Assembly (NCBI GenBank): GCA_949285785.1
Contig: CASEAG010000007.1
Span: 1 to 55,564 of the forward strand
Direction: 5' to 3'
Origin: an uncultured Spirochaetales bacterium
GTDB lineage: Bacteria; Spirochaetota; Spirochaetia; Sphaerochaetales; Sphaerochaetaceae
Length of the DNA stretch: 55,564 nt
The position numbers and the translations under genes were made by a program. Shown one piece after another: positions 26,059 through 34,575 of the stretch; within the stretch, counting starts at the first letter, position 1, and the number at the start of each line of letters is the position of its first letter. The notes under the pieces were generated by a model that was not told the origin of the DNA, made no database searches, and was given only the letters and a program-made list of their open reading frames with translations.

Positions 26059-26100
26059 TTGACAACGGACATATGCGGGTTTAAAGTGGAATCATGTTTC
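26059..26100 (+). promoter_or_regulatory. uxaB promoter with degenerate KdgR-like box
   Basis: TTGACA (26059-26064) and TAAAGT (26082-26087) are 17 bases apart. Immediately downstream, across the expected transcription start, is GGAATCATGTTTC (26088-26100) followed by ATTTCGG, which resembles the palindrome GAAACATCGTTTC plus ATTTTCGG in front of kdgA (46843). The left half is degenerate. Confidence 0.5.
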
Positions 26101-26236
26101 ATTTCGGGTCTGGACAGCATTTCGGCTACATGTCGCATCTCATCGGAGAACTCACGTGTCCACCCGACTCCAACAGTCCATGCGCCGGCCCTGTCCGGCA
26201 GATGAATACACAACGCATCCACATCAGGAGGATAAG

Positions 26237-27718
26237 ATGAAAGGCATAGTCGAAACAGTGAAGACAGTCGACAGGCCCATAAGGGTCCTGCAGTTCGGTG
26301 AGGGCAACTTCCTCAGGGCGTTCGTCGACTGGATCGTCGACAATCTCAACGAGAAGGCGGGCTTCGACGGCAACGTCATGATGGTCCAGCCGCTTGCAAA
26401 CGGCATGGGAGACATGATCAACGCCCAGAAGGGCCTGTACACCACCTGTCTCAGGGGCATCCAGAACGGAAAGCCCGTCGAGGAGTTCAGGCAGATCACG
26501 TCCGTCGCGGGCTGCATCAACCCGTACAGCGACTACGATGCGTTCGCCTCCCAGGCCGAAAACCCCGACCTCAGGTTCGTCATCAGCAACACCACCGAGG
26601 CAGGAATCGCCTACCATGCGGGAGACAGGCTCGAGGACAGACCCCAGGTCAGCTTCCCCGGCAAGCTGTGCGCCTTCCTCTACAGACGCTACAAGGCCTT
26701 CGGCGGCGATGCCTCCAAGGGTCTGGTCATGATCCCCTGCGAGCTGATCGACAAGAACGGCGACAACCTCAGGAGGATCGTCCTGCAGTACGCAGACGAA
26801 TGGAAGCTTGAGAAGGAGTTCGTCGACTGGGTCGAGAACGCCTGCGACTTCTGCAACAGCCTCGTCGACCGCATCGTACCGGGCTACCCCAGGGCCGAGG
26901 CCGACGCCATCTGCCAGAAGCTTGGCTACAAGGACAACCTGATCGACACGGCGGAGATCTTCCACCTGTGGGTCATCGAGTGCCACAGGAGGTCCTATGA
27001 GGACGAACTGCCCACGGCGAAGGCCGGACTCAATGTCGTGTGGACCGACGACATGACGTTCTACAGGACGCGCAAGGTGCGCATCCTCAACGGCACCCAC
27101 ACCATGATGTCGCTGGCATCCTATCTGTGCGGCATCGACACCGTCGAGGACTCCGTCAAGAGCCCTGTGGTCGGACCCTTCATGCGCGATGGACTGTTCA
27201 ACGAGATCATCCCGTCCATGGACGGCGACGTCGAGGAGCTGAAGAAGTACGCATCCGACGTGCTGGAGAGGTTCGCCAATCCGTACATCGAGCACCTGCT
27301 GCTGTCCATCTCCCTCAACAGCGTGTCCAAGTTCAAGACCCGCGACCTGCCCTCCGTTCTGGGCTACGTCCAGAAGACCGGAAGGCTGCCGCAGCACCTG
27401 GCGCTGTCGATCGCCGCGCTCATCGCCTTCTACAGGGGTACGGAGTTCGAGGGCGACGCCCTTGTCGGCGACAGGAACGGAGGAAAGTACCTGATCAAGG
27501 ACAGCAGGGAGTACCTGGAGACGTTCGCCTCCATCTACGGCGCCCAGCACAAGTGCAACGGCTGCCTGTCCAAGGCCCTTTGCGACGGCATTCTCACGAA
27601 GGAGGACTGGTGGGGCATGGACCTGACGACCATCCCCGGCCTGAGGGACGCGGTCGAGGGCTACCTCGTGAAGATCTTCGACGAAGGCATGGAAGCCGCC
27701 ATCAGGAGCCTTGCATAA
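26237..27718 (+). CDS. uxaB: tagaturonate reductase (altronate oxidoreductase)
   Basis: 493-residue enzyme of the long-chain mannitol dehydrogenase family. It reduces tagaturonate to altronate with NADH. The N-terminal VLQFGEGNFLRAFVDWIVD is the nucleotide-binding start; NTTEAGIAY (about 120), the active-site Lys region NGTHTMMSLASYLCG, and GPFMRDGLFNEI are characteristic. AGGAGGATAAG fixes the ATG at 26237; a longer frame from 26156 has no ribosome site. It is the first gene of uxaB-uxaA-uxaC-regulator, with four bases to uxaA. Confidence 0.95.
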   Translation: MKGIVETVKTVDRPIRVLQFGEGNFLRAFVDWIVDNLNEKAGFDGNVMMVQPLANGMGDMINAQKGLYTTCLRGIQNGKPVEEFRQITSVAGCINPYSDYDAFASQAENPDLRFVISNTTEAGIAYHAGDRLEDRPQVSFPGKLCAFLYRRYKAFGGDASKGLVMIPCELIDKNGDNLRRIVLQYADEWKLEKEFVDWVENACDFCNSLVDRIVPGYPRAEADAICQKLGYKDNLIDTAEIFHLWVIECHRRSYEDELPTAKAGLNVVWTDDMTFYRTRKVRILNGTHTMMSLASYLCGIDTVEDSVKSPVVGPFMRDGLFNEIIPSMDGDVEELKKYASDVLERFANPYIEHLLLSISLNSVSKFKTRDLPSVLGYVQKTGRLPQHLALSIAALIAFYRGTEFEGDALVGDRNGGKYLIKDSREYLETFASIYGAQHKCNGCLSKALCDGILTKEDWWGMDLTTIPGLRDAVEGYLVKIFDEGMEAAIRSLA

Positions 27719-27722
27719 GACC

Positions 27723-29234
27723 ATGGAGAGACTGATAAGGATAACCCCCAGAGACAACGTCGCCGTCGCCATCGAACCGCTGTTCAAGGGCGACGTGGTG
27801 AGTGTCGAAGGCAGAAACATCACGCTGACTTCCGACCTGCCCGCCGGACACAAGATGGCGATTGAGGACATCAGGCAGGGAGAGAAGGTCATCAAGTACG
27901 GCTATCCGATAGGGGCCGCCACGTGCGACATCGCGAAGGGCTCGCACGTGCACGCCTTCAACATCAGGACGCTGCTGAGCGAGGATGCCAGCTACACCTA
28001 TGACGAGGCCGTGGCCAAGGCGTACATCGAGGAGGCCCGCGAGCGCGAGCTCGGCTGGAAGGACAAGGTGCCCACGATCATGGCCTACGAGAGGGCCGAC
28101 GGGGACATCGGCATCCGCGACGAGATCTGGATTGTGCCGACTGTCGGCTGCGTCAACCGCATCGGGGAGAAGCTGGTCGAATGGGCGCGTGCGAATCTCG
28201 ACGTCAAGGACGGCATCCACGTGTGGACGCACCCCTTCGGCTGCTCGCAGCTTGGAGGCGACCACGAGAACACCAGGAGGATTCTGGCGGACCTGGTCCA
28301 CCACCCCAACGCCGGCGGCGTGCTGGTGCTCAGCCTGGGATGCGAGAACAACACCCCCGAATCGTTCCGCGAGCTGGTGGGGGATGTCGACGAGTCGCGC
28401 GTCAAGTTCCTCACCTGCCAGAAGGTGGAGGACGAGATCGCCGAAGGCCAGAGGCTTCTTTCGCAGATCGCCGAGGCCATGAAGGACGACAGGAGGACCA
28501 GCGTGCCGCTGTCACATCTGCGTGTCGGCTTCAAGTGCGGCGGATCCGACGGCTTCTCCGGCATCACGGCCAATCCTCTGGTGGGACGCTTCTGCGACGA
28601 GCTGACCGCCATGGGCGGCACGGCCATCCTCACCGAGGTGCCCGAGATGTTCGGCGCCGAGCAGGTGCTCATGGACAGGGCCGCCGACCGCGGCGTCTAC
28701 GAGCAGATCGTCAAGCTCATCGAGGACTTCAAGCACTACTTCACCTCGCACGGCCAGGTGGTGTACGAGAACCCCTCCCCCGGCAACAAGGCAGGTGGCA
28801 TCTCGACGCTCGAGGACAAGAGCCTGGGCTGTGTACAGAAGGGCGGACGCAGCGTCGTCACAGGCGTCGCGCAGTACGGCGAGAGGATCACGAGACCTGG
28901 ACTGAACCTGCTCTCGGGACCCGGCAACGACATCGTCTCCACCACAGTGCAGAGCGCTGCCGGAGCCCACATGATCCTCTTCACCACCGGACGCGGAACC
29001 CCGCTCGGGTCACCCGTGCCGACGGTGAAGATCGCCACGAACGACGACCTGGCCAGGAGGAAGGCCGACTGGATCGACTTCAACGCGGGGCGCGTCCTGG
29101 GCGAGGATGCCCAGAAGGTCACCAGCGACCTGCTCCAGTACATCGTGAAGGTCGCATCCGGGGACATCAGGACCCGCAATGAAACCAACGGCTATGCCGA
29201 AATCTCGATTTTCAAGGACGGAGTAGTATTATGA
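27723..29234 (+). CDS. uxaA: altronate dehydratase
   Basis: 503-residue cytoplasmic iron-dependent lyase that converts altronate to 2-keto-3-deoxygluconate. The N-terminal SAF domain (about 1-95) is followed by the catalytic part with VPTVGCVNRIGEKL, HPFGCSQLGGDHENTRRILA, LSLGCENN and ETLxGF-region GFKCGGSDGFSGITANP. The ATG has a weak ribosome site; a TTG four codons upstream (27711) is an alternative. Its stop overlaps the uxaC start in ATGA. Confidence 0.95.
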   Translation: MERLIRITPRDNVAVAIEPLFKGDVVSVEGRNITLTSDLPAGHKMAIEDIRQGEKVIKYGYPIGAATCDIAKGSHVHAFNIRTLLSEDASYTYDEAVAKAYIEEARERELGWKDKVPTIMAYERADGDIGIRDEIWIVPTVGCVNRIGEKLVEWARANLDVKDGIHVWTHPFGCSQLGGDHENTRRILADLVHHPNAGGVLVLSLGCENNTPESFRELVGDVDESRVKFLTCQKVEDEIAEGQRLLSQIAEAMKDDRRTSVPLSHLRVGFKCGGSDGFSGITANPLVGRFCDELTAMGGTAILTEVPEMFGAEQVLMDRAADRGVYEQIVKLIEDFKHYFTSHGQVVYENPSPGNKAGGISTLEDKSLGCVQKGGRSVVTGVAQYGERITRPGLNLLSGPGNDIVSTTVQSAAGAHMILFTTGRGTPLGSPVPTVKIATNDDLARRKADWIDFNAGRVLGEDAQKVTSDLLQYIVKVASGDIRTRNETNGYAEISIFKDGVVL

Positions 29235-30634
29235 GAAAATTCATGGACAAGGATTTCCTTCTTATGAACGACACTGCGAAGGAGCTGTTCTTCAACCACG
29301 CCAAGGACATGCCCATCTTCGACTATCACTGCCATCTGATCCCATCCCAGATCGCCGAGGACAAGAGGTTCACGACGATCACCGAGGCATGGCTCGGAGG
29401 TGACCACTACAAGTGGAGGGCGATGAGGAGCAATGGCGTCAACGAGGAGCTGATCACCGGCAATGCGGACCCCTTCGACAAGTTCATGGCCTGGGCCGGC
29501 ACGATGGAGAACCTCATCGGCAACCCGCTCTACCACTGGACACATCTGGAGCTGCAGCGCTACTTCTGCATCTACGACGTGCTCAACAGGAAGAACGCCA
29601 GGAAGATCTACGACGAGGCCAACGAGAAGTTCGCAGACGACCCCGAGCTGTCGGTCTTCGGAATCATGAAGAAGTTCAATGTCTACGCAGTCGGAACGAC
29701 GGACGACCCGGCCGACGACCTGGCGATGCACCAGAAGATCATCGCCGAGGGCAAGTGCCCGGCCAAGGTCATCCCGTCCTTCCGCCCCGACAAGGCCATC
29801 CATATCGAGAAGGACGACTTCGTGGAGTACCTGCCAAAGCTCGCCGCCGCTGCGGGAGTCGAGATCAAGAGCGTCGACGACGTCGTCGAGGCACTGGTGA
29901 AAAGGCTCGAGTTCTTCGTCTCGCTCGGATGCAGGGCGACCGACCACGCGCTGGTCTACTGTCCACACACCTTCTGGACGAAGGCCGAGGTCGACAAGGT
30001 CCTGCAGAAGAAGCTGTACGGCAACCAGCTGACGGACGAGGAGGCGGATGCCTACATCACCTACGTGCTCTACGCCATGGCCAAGGAGTACAGGAGACTG
30101 GGCATCGTCATGCAGCTGCACTTCGCGTCCATCCGCGACAACAACACCACGATGTTCCGCAAGCTCGGCCCCGACACCGGCTACGACGCCTCCTATGACG
30201 GCGAGCTGGCGAAGGACGTATCCACGTTCTTCTCGCATCTGAGCGCCGAAGACATGGTCCCCAAGACGATCTTCTACTCCCTCAACCCGAAGGACTACTA
30301 CTCGCTGGGCACACTGATGGGCTGCTACCAGGGCGATGGAATCCCGGGCAAGATGCAGCTGGGATCCGGCTGGTGGTTCTGCGACCACAAGGACGGCATG
30401 TACGAGCAGATGAAGGTGCTTGGAAACCTCGGACTGCTCTCCCGCTTCGTCGGAATGCTGACCGACTCCAGAAGCTTCCTCTCCTACTCCAGACACGAGT
30501 ACTTCAGGAGGATACTGTGCAACCTGATCGGAACCTGGGCGGAGGATGGAGAGATCTTCTACGACGAGGAGCAGACCGGACGCATCGTCGAGGACATCTG
30601 CTTCAACAACGCGAAGAACTACTTCGAGGGCTGA
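29231..30634 (+). CDS. uxaC: glucuronate/galacturonate isomerase
   Basis: 467-residue amidohydrolase-fold isomerase, the standard UxaC length. It turns galacturonate into tagaturonate (and glucuronate into fructuronate). The metal-site motif FDYHCHLIP is at about residues 29-37, with TEAWLGGDHYKWRAMR, QLHFASIRDNN and RFVGMLTDSRSFLSYSRHEY further on. Translation is coupled to uxaA by the four-base overlap. No uxuA/uxuB is nearby, so the galacturonate branch is the one covered here. Confidence 0.95.
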   Translation: MRKFMDKDFLLMNDTAKELFFNHAKDMPIFDYHCHLIPSQIAEDKRFTTITEAWLGGDHYKWRAMRSNGVNEELITGNADPFDKFMAWAGTMENLIGNPLYHWTHLELQRYFCIYDVLNRKNARKIYDEANEKFADDPELSVFGIMKKFNVYAVGTTDDPADDLAMHQKIIAEGKCPAKVIPSFRPDKAIHIEKDDFVEYLPKLAAAAGVEIKSVDDVVEALVKRLEFFVSLGCRATDHALVYCPHTFWTKAEVDKVLQKKLYGNQLTDEEADAYITYVLYAMAKEYRRLGIVMQLHFASIRDNNTTMFRKLGPDTGYDASYDGELAKDVSTFFSHLSAEDMVPKTIFYSLNPKDYYSLGTLMGCYQGDGIPGKMQLGSGWWFCDHKDGMYEQMKVLGNLGLLSRFVGMLTDSRSFLSYSRHEYFRRILCNLIGTWAEDGEIFYDEEQTGRIVEDICFNNAKNYFEG

Positions 30635-30665
30635 GCCGTTGAGAGAAGCGGAAGACAGGAACAGG

Positions 30666-31412
30666 ATGAGCGCGGTGGAGCGGACGGTCCGCATCCTCGA
30701 GGTGCTGTCCAGGGCGGGTGCCATCAATCTCGAGAACCTCTCGAGGGAGACGGACCTGCCCAAGGCCACTCTGCTGCGCTTCCTGGGAACGCTTTCTGCG
30801 CTGGGCTATGTCTGCAGGGACGATGCGGACCGCTACTCGCTCACGCTCAAGCTGTTCTCGATAAGCTCCAGGGCGCTGCAGCACAGTGATCTGATCGCGA
30901 AGGCCCGCCCCTTCGCCCAGCAGCTGTGCCAGAGCCTCGGAGAGACCGTCCACATGGGCATCCTCGAAGGCGACAGGGCCGTGTACGTGCTCAAGGAGGA
31001 GTCCAGCTACACGCTGAGGATGTACTCCAGGATCGGCAAGACGATTCCGCTGTACTGCACGGCGATCGGCAAGATCTTCCTGTCGCAGATGGGCGAGGAG
31101 GAGCTGAAGACATACCTGGGCTCCCATGTCCTCAAGCCCTACACCACCCATACCGTGGGCAGCGTGGAGGCGCTCAGGGACCAGCTGGAGCTCATACGCC
31201 GCCGCGGCTGGTCGATAGACGACCAGGAGCACGAGGACAGCGTGATGTGCCTCGCCAGCCCCGTCAGGGACTACACCGGACAGGTCGTTGCGGCGATGTC
31301 GGTCTCATGGCCGATCTTCCGCTTCAACCAGGCGGACTTCGAGAAGATCGTCAGCGAGATCACGAGCGCAACCGACCAGCTGTCGGCCATCATGGGATGG
31401 GAGAGATCCTAG
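30666..31412 (+). CDS. kdgR: IclR-family regulator, probable KdgR
   Basis: 248-residue repressor. A winged HTH at about 5-60 (AVERTVRILEVLSRAGAINL, LPKATLLRFLGTLSALGYV) is followed by the IclR ligand domain (about 75-245, with GETVHMGILEGDRAVYVLKE, TAIGKIFLS and DDQEHEDSVMCLASPV). As last gene of the uxa operon, and with KdgR-like palindromes at kdgK/kdgA and uxaB, it likely senses 2-keto-3-deoxygluconate. The ATG at 30666 follows AGGAACAGG; a TTG at 30639 would add nine residues. The gene name rests on context and operator similarity. Confidence 0.82.
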   Translation: MSAVERTVRILEVLSRAGAINLENLSRETDLPKATLLRFLGTLSALGYVCRDDADRYSLTLKLFSISSRALQHSDLIAKARPFAQQLCQSLGETVHMGILEGDRAVYVLKEESSYTLRMYSRIGKTIPLYCTAIGKIFLSQMGEEELKTYLGSHVLKPYTTHTVGSVEALRDQLELIRRRGWSIDDQEHEDSVMCLASPVRDYTGQVVAAMSVSWPIFRFNQADFEKIVSEITSATDQLSAIMGWERS

Positions 31413-31442
31413 AAATGCCGATGTGATCGGGAAAAAGGACAC

Positions 31443-31475
31443 AAGGCTCCGGGCATCGGTTTCCGGAGCCTTTTT
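31443..31475 (+). terminator. terminator of the uxa operon
   Basis: AAGGCTCCGG and CCGGAGCCTT form a perfect 10-bp stem with a 10-base loop, followed by TTTTT counting the stem end. Confidence 0.9.
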
Positions 31476-31573
31476 CCAGGCGATGGCTCAAGGTGTCGCT
31501 CTTCAAGAGCGTACAGTTCGTCTCCACTGAGAAACGAGCCCCCGTATGATGTGGTGTCGAAGTCGAAGCCGCA

Positions 31574-31616
31574 TTTTTACAATCATGAATGATGGCATCA
31601 GAAATGATTGTAAAAA
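31574..31616. repeat. 43-bp symmetric element, 13-bp arms plus nested palindrome
   Basis: TTTTTACAATCAT (31574-31586) and ATGATTGTAAAAA (31604-31616) are perfect 13-base inverted arms. The 17-base centre holds GATGGCATC, whose own symmetry axis (31595) is that of the outer arms. The T-run is on the 5' side of each strand, so it is not an ordinary terminator. It sits between convergent genes. The stretch 31476-31693 has no gene. Confidence 0.65.
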
Positions 31617-31641
31617 CATCATTCCCGACGGGAAGATGACA

Positions 31642-31666
31642 GGAGCCCCGGCGCCGCCGGAGCTCC
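31642..31666 (-). terminator. probable terminator hairpin of the sodium symporter gene
   Basis: GGAGCCCCGGC and GCCGGAGCTCC pair with one mismatch around the loop GCC. It lies 28 bases after the symporter stop on the minus strand. The following T-tail is poor, so termination strength is uncertain. Confidence 0.45.
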
Positions 31667-31693
31667 TGCAGTGCTTCATGATGTCCTGTAGGC

Positions 31694-33124
31694 TCACTCC
31701 TCCACAGGGATGTAGGCGGATGGCGCCGCAGGCCGTCCCATCCTGTGCTCGATGACGTTCACGATGAGGAACGTCAGGGTGCCGACGGCACAGCCGAAGA
31801 CGACGGGAAGAACTCCAAGATAGAAGTCTCCGCCGGAGAGTATCTGCCAGAAGACGACGCCGACCGTTCCCGTGATCACGGACAGCCGTCCTGCGTTCTT
31901 CGTGGCGTTCGGCATTACCAGCCCCAGTCCATACGCGGCGAACGGGCCCGAACAGCGTATGGCGAAGGCGAAGGTGTTCATCATGATGATGTTCACCCCG
32001 AGGAACGAGATCAGCATGGCGATGACGCAGAAGACAACATTGGATACACGGGTGTAGAAGATTGTCTTCCTGTCGTCCAGCTCGACATGGAAGTTCGACT
32101 TGACGATGTCGTTCATGAACATCGTTGACATGCACAGCAGGTTCGAGTCCGCACTGGACATCGTCGCCGAGATGATTGCGGCCGAAACCAGACCGGTTAT
32201 GATGGTCGGGGCGAAGTGGTTCGTCACGCTCATCATCGAGGTGGCTCCCGTCATTCCGGGCACCATGTCCTTGACGGCGAGTGCGCACAGTCCGAGCAGT
32301 GTCGGGAATACAGCCATGGCGGCCATCAGCACGCCGGACAGCAGAGATGCCCTCATTGCGGTCTTCTCGTCCTTTGCACTCTCGAAGCGGCTGATCATCT
32401 CCGGGCCGGAGAGGAATGTGCAGAAATAGTTGAAGATGTAGCCGATGATGACCACCCAGCCTATCTTGGTGAACGACAGCTGTTCGCCTGGAAGCGCAGC
32501 GCTCACGGCATCCCAGCCTCCGCATCCGTGGACGACGAACGGCGTGGCGATCGCCAGGCCGGCGAGGATGATGATGAACTGCACCAGGTCCGAGATCTGG
32601 TCCGCGATCATGCCGCCGAGGGTCGTGTAGACGATGATGACCAGGCCGGCGATGAACAGGCAGACGTTGAGCGGGATTCCGGTCAGGGTGGAGATGACTC
32701 CGCCGGATGCCGCGACCTGGCTGGAGGTCAGGCAGAACAGCGCAAGGATGTTCAGGACGGCGGAGAAGGTCGCGCTGCCCTTTCCGAAACGCCTCTCTAT
32801 GACCTCGGGGATCGTGACGGCCATGGTCTTGCGGATGCGCGGTGCGAAGTACGCAAGGGGTATCATGGCGATCGATGCGGCCAGGACATACCAGATGGCG
32901 CTCATGCCCCAGTCCTCGAAGGCCTTCTGCGCGAGTCCGGTCGTGGACCCTCCTCCGATGTTGTTGGCGGACAGGGAGAAGGCGACCATGAAGATGCCCA
33001 TCCTCCTTCCAGCGACCATGTAGTCCTCGCTGTCCTTGATCTTGAGCTTGCCGACGACGAAGCCGACCAGCAGCATGCCGACCAGATAGACGGCGACGAT
33101 GACGAGAGCTCCCACGTTCGTCAT
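31694..33124 (-). CDS. sodium:solute symporter (SSS family)
   Basis: 476-residue inner-membrane symporter with about 13 helices. DSEDYMVAGRRMGIFMVAFS near residue 35, GGGSTTGLAQKAFEDWG, and GYIFNYFCTFLSGPEMISRF follow the SSS (SGLT/PutP) pattern, with the helix-8 Na+-site stretch SAAIISATMSSADSNLL. AAAAAGGAGGAAAGCCCT precedes the ATG; the long frame upstream to 33823 is not used. It is divergent from the MBL-fold gene at 33350. Solute unknown; a sugar acid or sugar would suit the region. Confidence 0.9.
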   Translation of the reverse strand: MTNVGALVIVAVYLVGMLLVGFVVGKLKIKDSEDYMVAGRRMGIFMVAFSLSANNIGGGSTTGLAQKAFEDWGMSAIWYVLAASIAMIPLAYFAPRIRKTMAVTIPEVIERRFGKGSATFSAVLNILALFCLTSSQVAASGGVISTLTGIPLNVCLFIAGLVIIVYTTLGGMIADQISDLVQFIIILAGLAIATPFVVHGCGGWDAVSAALPGEQLSFTKIGWVVIIGYIFNYFCTFLSGPEMISRFESAKDEKTAMRASLLSGVLMAAMAVFPTLLGLCALAVKDMVPGMTGATSMMSVTNHFAPTIITGLVSAAIISATMSSADSNLLCMSTMFMNDIVKSNFHVELDDRKTIFYTRVSNVVFCVIAMLISFLGVNIIMMNTFAFAIRCSGPFAAYGLGLVMPNATKNAGRLSVITGTVGVVFWQILSGGDFYLGVLPVVFGCAVGTLTFLIVNVIEHRMGRPAAPSAYIPVEE

Positions 33125-33349
33125 AGGGCTTTCCTCCTTTTTCGGATATGTGATAGTCAAGTCTAACCCGCATTCCGCGAATCCATAAGGTTTTATCGTC
33201 GGGTTCTTACGATTTTCCCGTTCCCTTCGTCCGCCATTGTCAGGAATGTGCACGGATCGGCAAACCTGTTGCATCGGCTTGCAGACGAAAGGCCTCTTGC
33301 GTTCCAAAAGCGGAGGCGGGAGAATGATGGACAGGAGGCTGAGGATGCC

Positions 33350-34039
33350 ATGACAGCAGTGAGGATCGACGATGCGACGTACTCCATCGAGGACGGGTTC
33401 GTGAGATGCTTTCTCATCATCGGAGGCGAAAGTGCGCTTCTTGTGGACAGCGGCGTCTCCGGCGACGGGGCGCTGGATGTGGCCAGGTCTCTCACATCCC
33501 TGCCGGTCGGCCTGGTGAACACACATGCAGACAGGGACCACATCGCAGGCAACACCGCCTTCGGGCACTTCATGATGCACCCTGCCGAGGCCGCCAACTA
33601 CTACAACCTCAACGGTGGAAAGGGAGACTTCACCCCGCTTGCGGACGGACAGGTTCTGGAGCTGGGCGGCAGGAGGATCGAGGTCGTTCTCATCCCCGGC
33701 CACACGCCGGGAAGCATCGCGTTGCTGGACGAGGACAGGAGAATGCTGTTTCCTGGAGACAGCGTACAGGACGGCGACATCTACATGTTCGGGCCCATGC
33801 GGGAGATGCACGCCTACATCCACTCACTGGAGAAGCTCGAGGCGATGTCGACACGCTTCGACCATGTCCATCCGTCGCATGGAAGCCTAAGCGTGGACAA
33901 GAGCATCATCCCGGTTCTTGCAATGAAGGCCCGGCTCTGCCTCGAGGGGAAACTCGAGAAGACGCCGGTCGAACTGATGGGAGGGATGCATGTCATGAGA
34001 CATGATGCCGGAGTCGCAGGATTCCTGATGGCCGACTGA
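33350..34039 (+). CDS. metallo-beta-lactamase-fold hydrolase (second, shorter type)
   Basis: 229-residue MBL-fold protein. The metal motif is THADRDHIAGN (about 63-73), with IPGHTPGSIALLD (about 121-133), FPGDSVQDGD and a late HPSHGS. It is a compact glyoxalase II-like hydrolase, distinct in sequence from the one at 10101. GAGGATGCC precedes the ATG. The first 100 bases upstream (33248-33349) form an open frame without a start signal and are not counted. The substrate is unknown. Bases 33125-33247 hold the divergent promoter region. Confidence 0.82.
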   Translation: MTAVRIDDATYSIEDGFVRCFLIIGGESALLVDSGVSGDGALDVARSLTSLPVGLVNTHADRDHIAGNTAFGHFMMHPAEAANYYNLNGGKGDFTPLADGQVLELGGRRIEVVLIPGHTPGSIALLDEDRRMLFPGDSVQDGDIYMFGPMREMHAYIHSLEKLEAMSTRFDHVHPSHGSLSVDKSIIPVLAMKARLCLEGKLEKTPVELMGGMHVMRHDAGVAGFLMAD

Positions 34040-34122
34040 AGCGGAGAGCGCACACCAGAGATTCGATTCATGCCATGCCCAGGTCGATGAGAAAGGCAGT
34101 CCTGCACATCCAATTGGGCGGC

Positions 34123-34194
34123 TTATCCAATTCCCGCGGCTATCAGAAGACCGATAACCGTGAAGACAATCATCAGTGTCTGATACGTGTCCAT
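34123..34194 (-). CDS. holin-like type I toxin peptide, 23 residues
   Basis: The peptide starts MDTYQTLMIVFTVIGLLIAA and ends GIG. It matches the pattern of the putative holin-like toxin family (short M-[ST]-x-[YF]-[QE]-A/T-L start, then one membrane helix) known from type I toxin-antitoxin systems. AGGTGATGGAGCT before the ATG is a good ribosome site. A small AATTGG/CCAATT hairpin spans the stop. No clear antisense RNA promoter is visible opposite, and the usual GC-rich shared terminator is incomplete (GCCGCCC only), so the module may be decayed or orphaned. Confidence 0.6.
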   Translation of the reverse strand: MDTYQTLMIVFTVIGLLIAAGIG

Positions 34195-34354
34195 AGCTCC
34201 ATCACCTACTTCCGCCCGGTAGTTCCGAAACGTGGTTGATCGATGCCAGCCGTCCACCGTTATGGCAGCGCCCGGCGTCTCTACATCATGCCACAAACAG
34301 CAGGGAGCCTCATTCCCGGTCATCCCGTAACCACGCTCAAGGAGTATTGTCTAA

Positions 34355-34387
34355 TCGGACTACTCTTCTTGTGGGGCAATAGTCCGA
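34355..34387. other. 8-bp inverted repeat upstream of the toxin
   Basis: TCGGACTA (34355-34362) and TAGTCCGA (34380-34387) are a perfect pair around a 17-base loop. It lies between the tRNA terminator and the toxin gene, in sequence without other genes. It could be part of the toxin leader or an RNA element; function is unknown. Confidence 0.45.
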
Positions 34388-34402
34388 TGGCCTCTGTATA
34401 CG

Positions 34403-34435
34403 AAAAGACCCTGAATCCTGGAGGAAACAGGGTCT
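34403..34435 (-). terminator. terminator of tRNA-Val
   Basis: On the minus strand AGACCCTG and CAGGGTCT form an 8-bp stem with a 14-base loop, followed by TTTTCG, 12 bases after the tRNA 3' end. Confidence 0.8.
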
Positions 34436-34447
34436 GGACTGGAATCA

Positions 34448-34519
34448 TGGGCGCGAGCAGGATCGAACTGCTGACCCCCGCCGTGTGAAGGCGATGCTCT
34501 CCCGCTGAGCTACGCGCCC
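34448..34519 (-). tRNA. tRNA-Val(CAC)
   Basis: A 72-base cloverleaf. The acceptor stem is GGGCGCG/CGCGCCC with discriminator A; the D arm is GCTCAGCGGGAGAGC; the anticodon stem TCGCC/GGCGG encloses loop TTCACAC with anticodon CAC; the T arm contains GTTCGATCC. CCA is not encoded. It is followed by its own terminator and lies 56 bases after the methyltransferase gene on the same strand. Confidence 0.93.
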
Positions 34520-34575
34520 GTCTGTCCGATGGGATGCATTATGGCCAAAAGAAAAGGAAATGTAAAGACAGGGCG

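Noticed and set aside
26126-27895. 589-codon antisense frame over uxaB
   Set aside because: Shadow of uxaB with the same low-complexity composition.
29192-30769. 525-codon antisense frame over uxaC
   Set aside because: Shadow of uxaC; no motif or ribosome site.
34243-34488. 81-codon plus-strand frame between toxin and tRNA
   Set aside because: It crosses the tRNA terminator and runs into the tRNA; no ribosome site.
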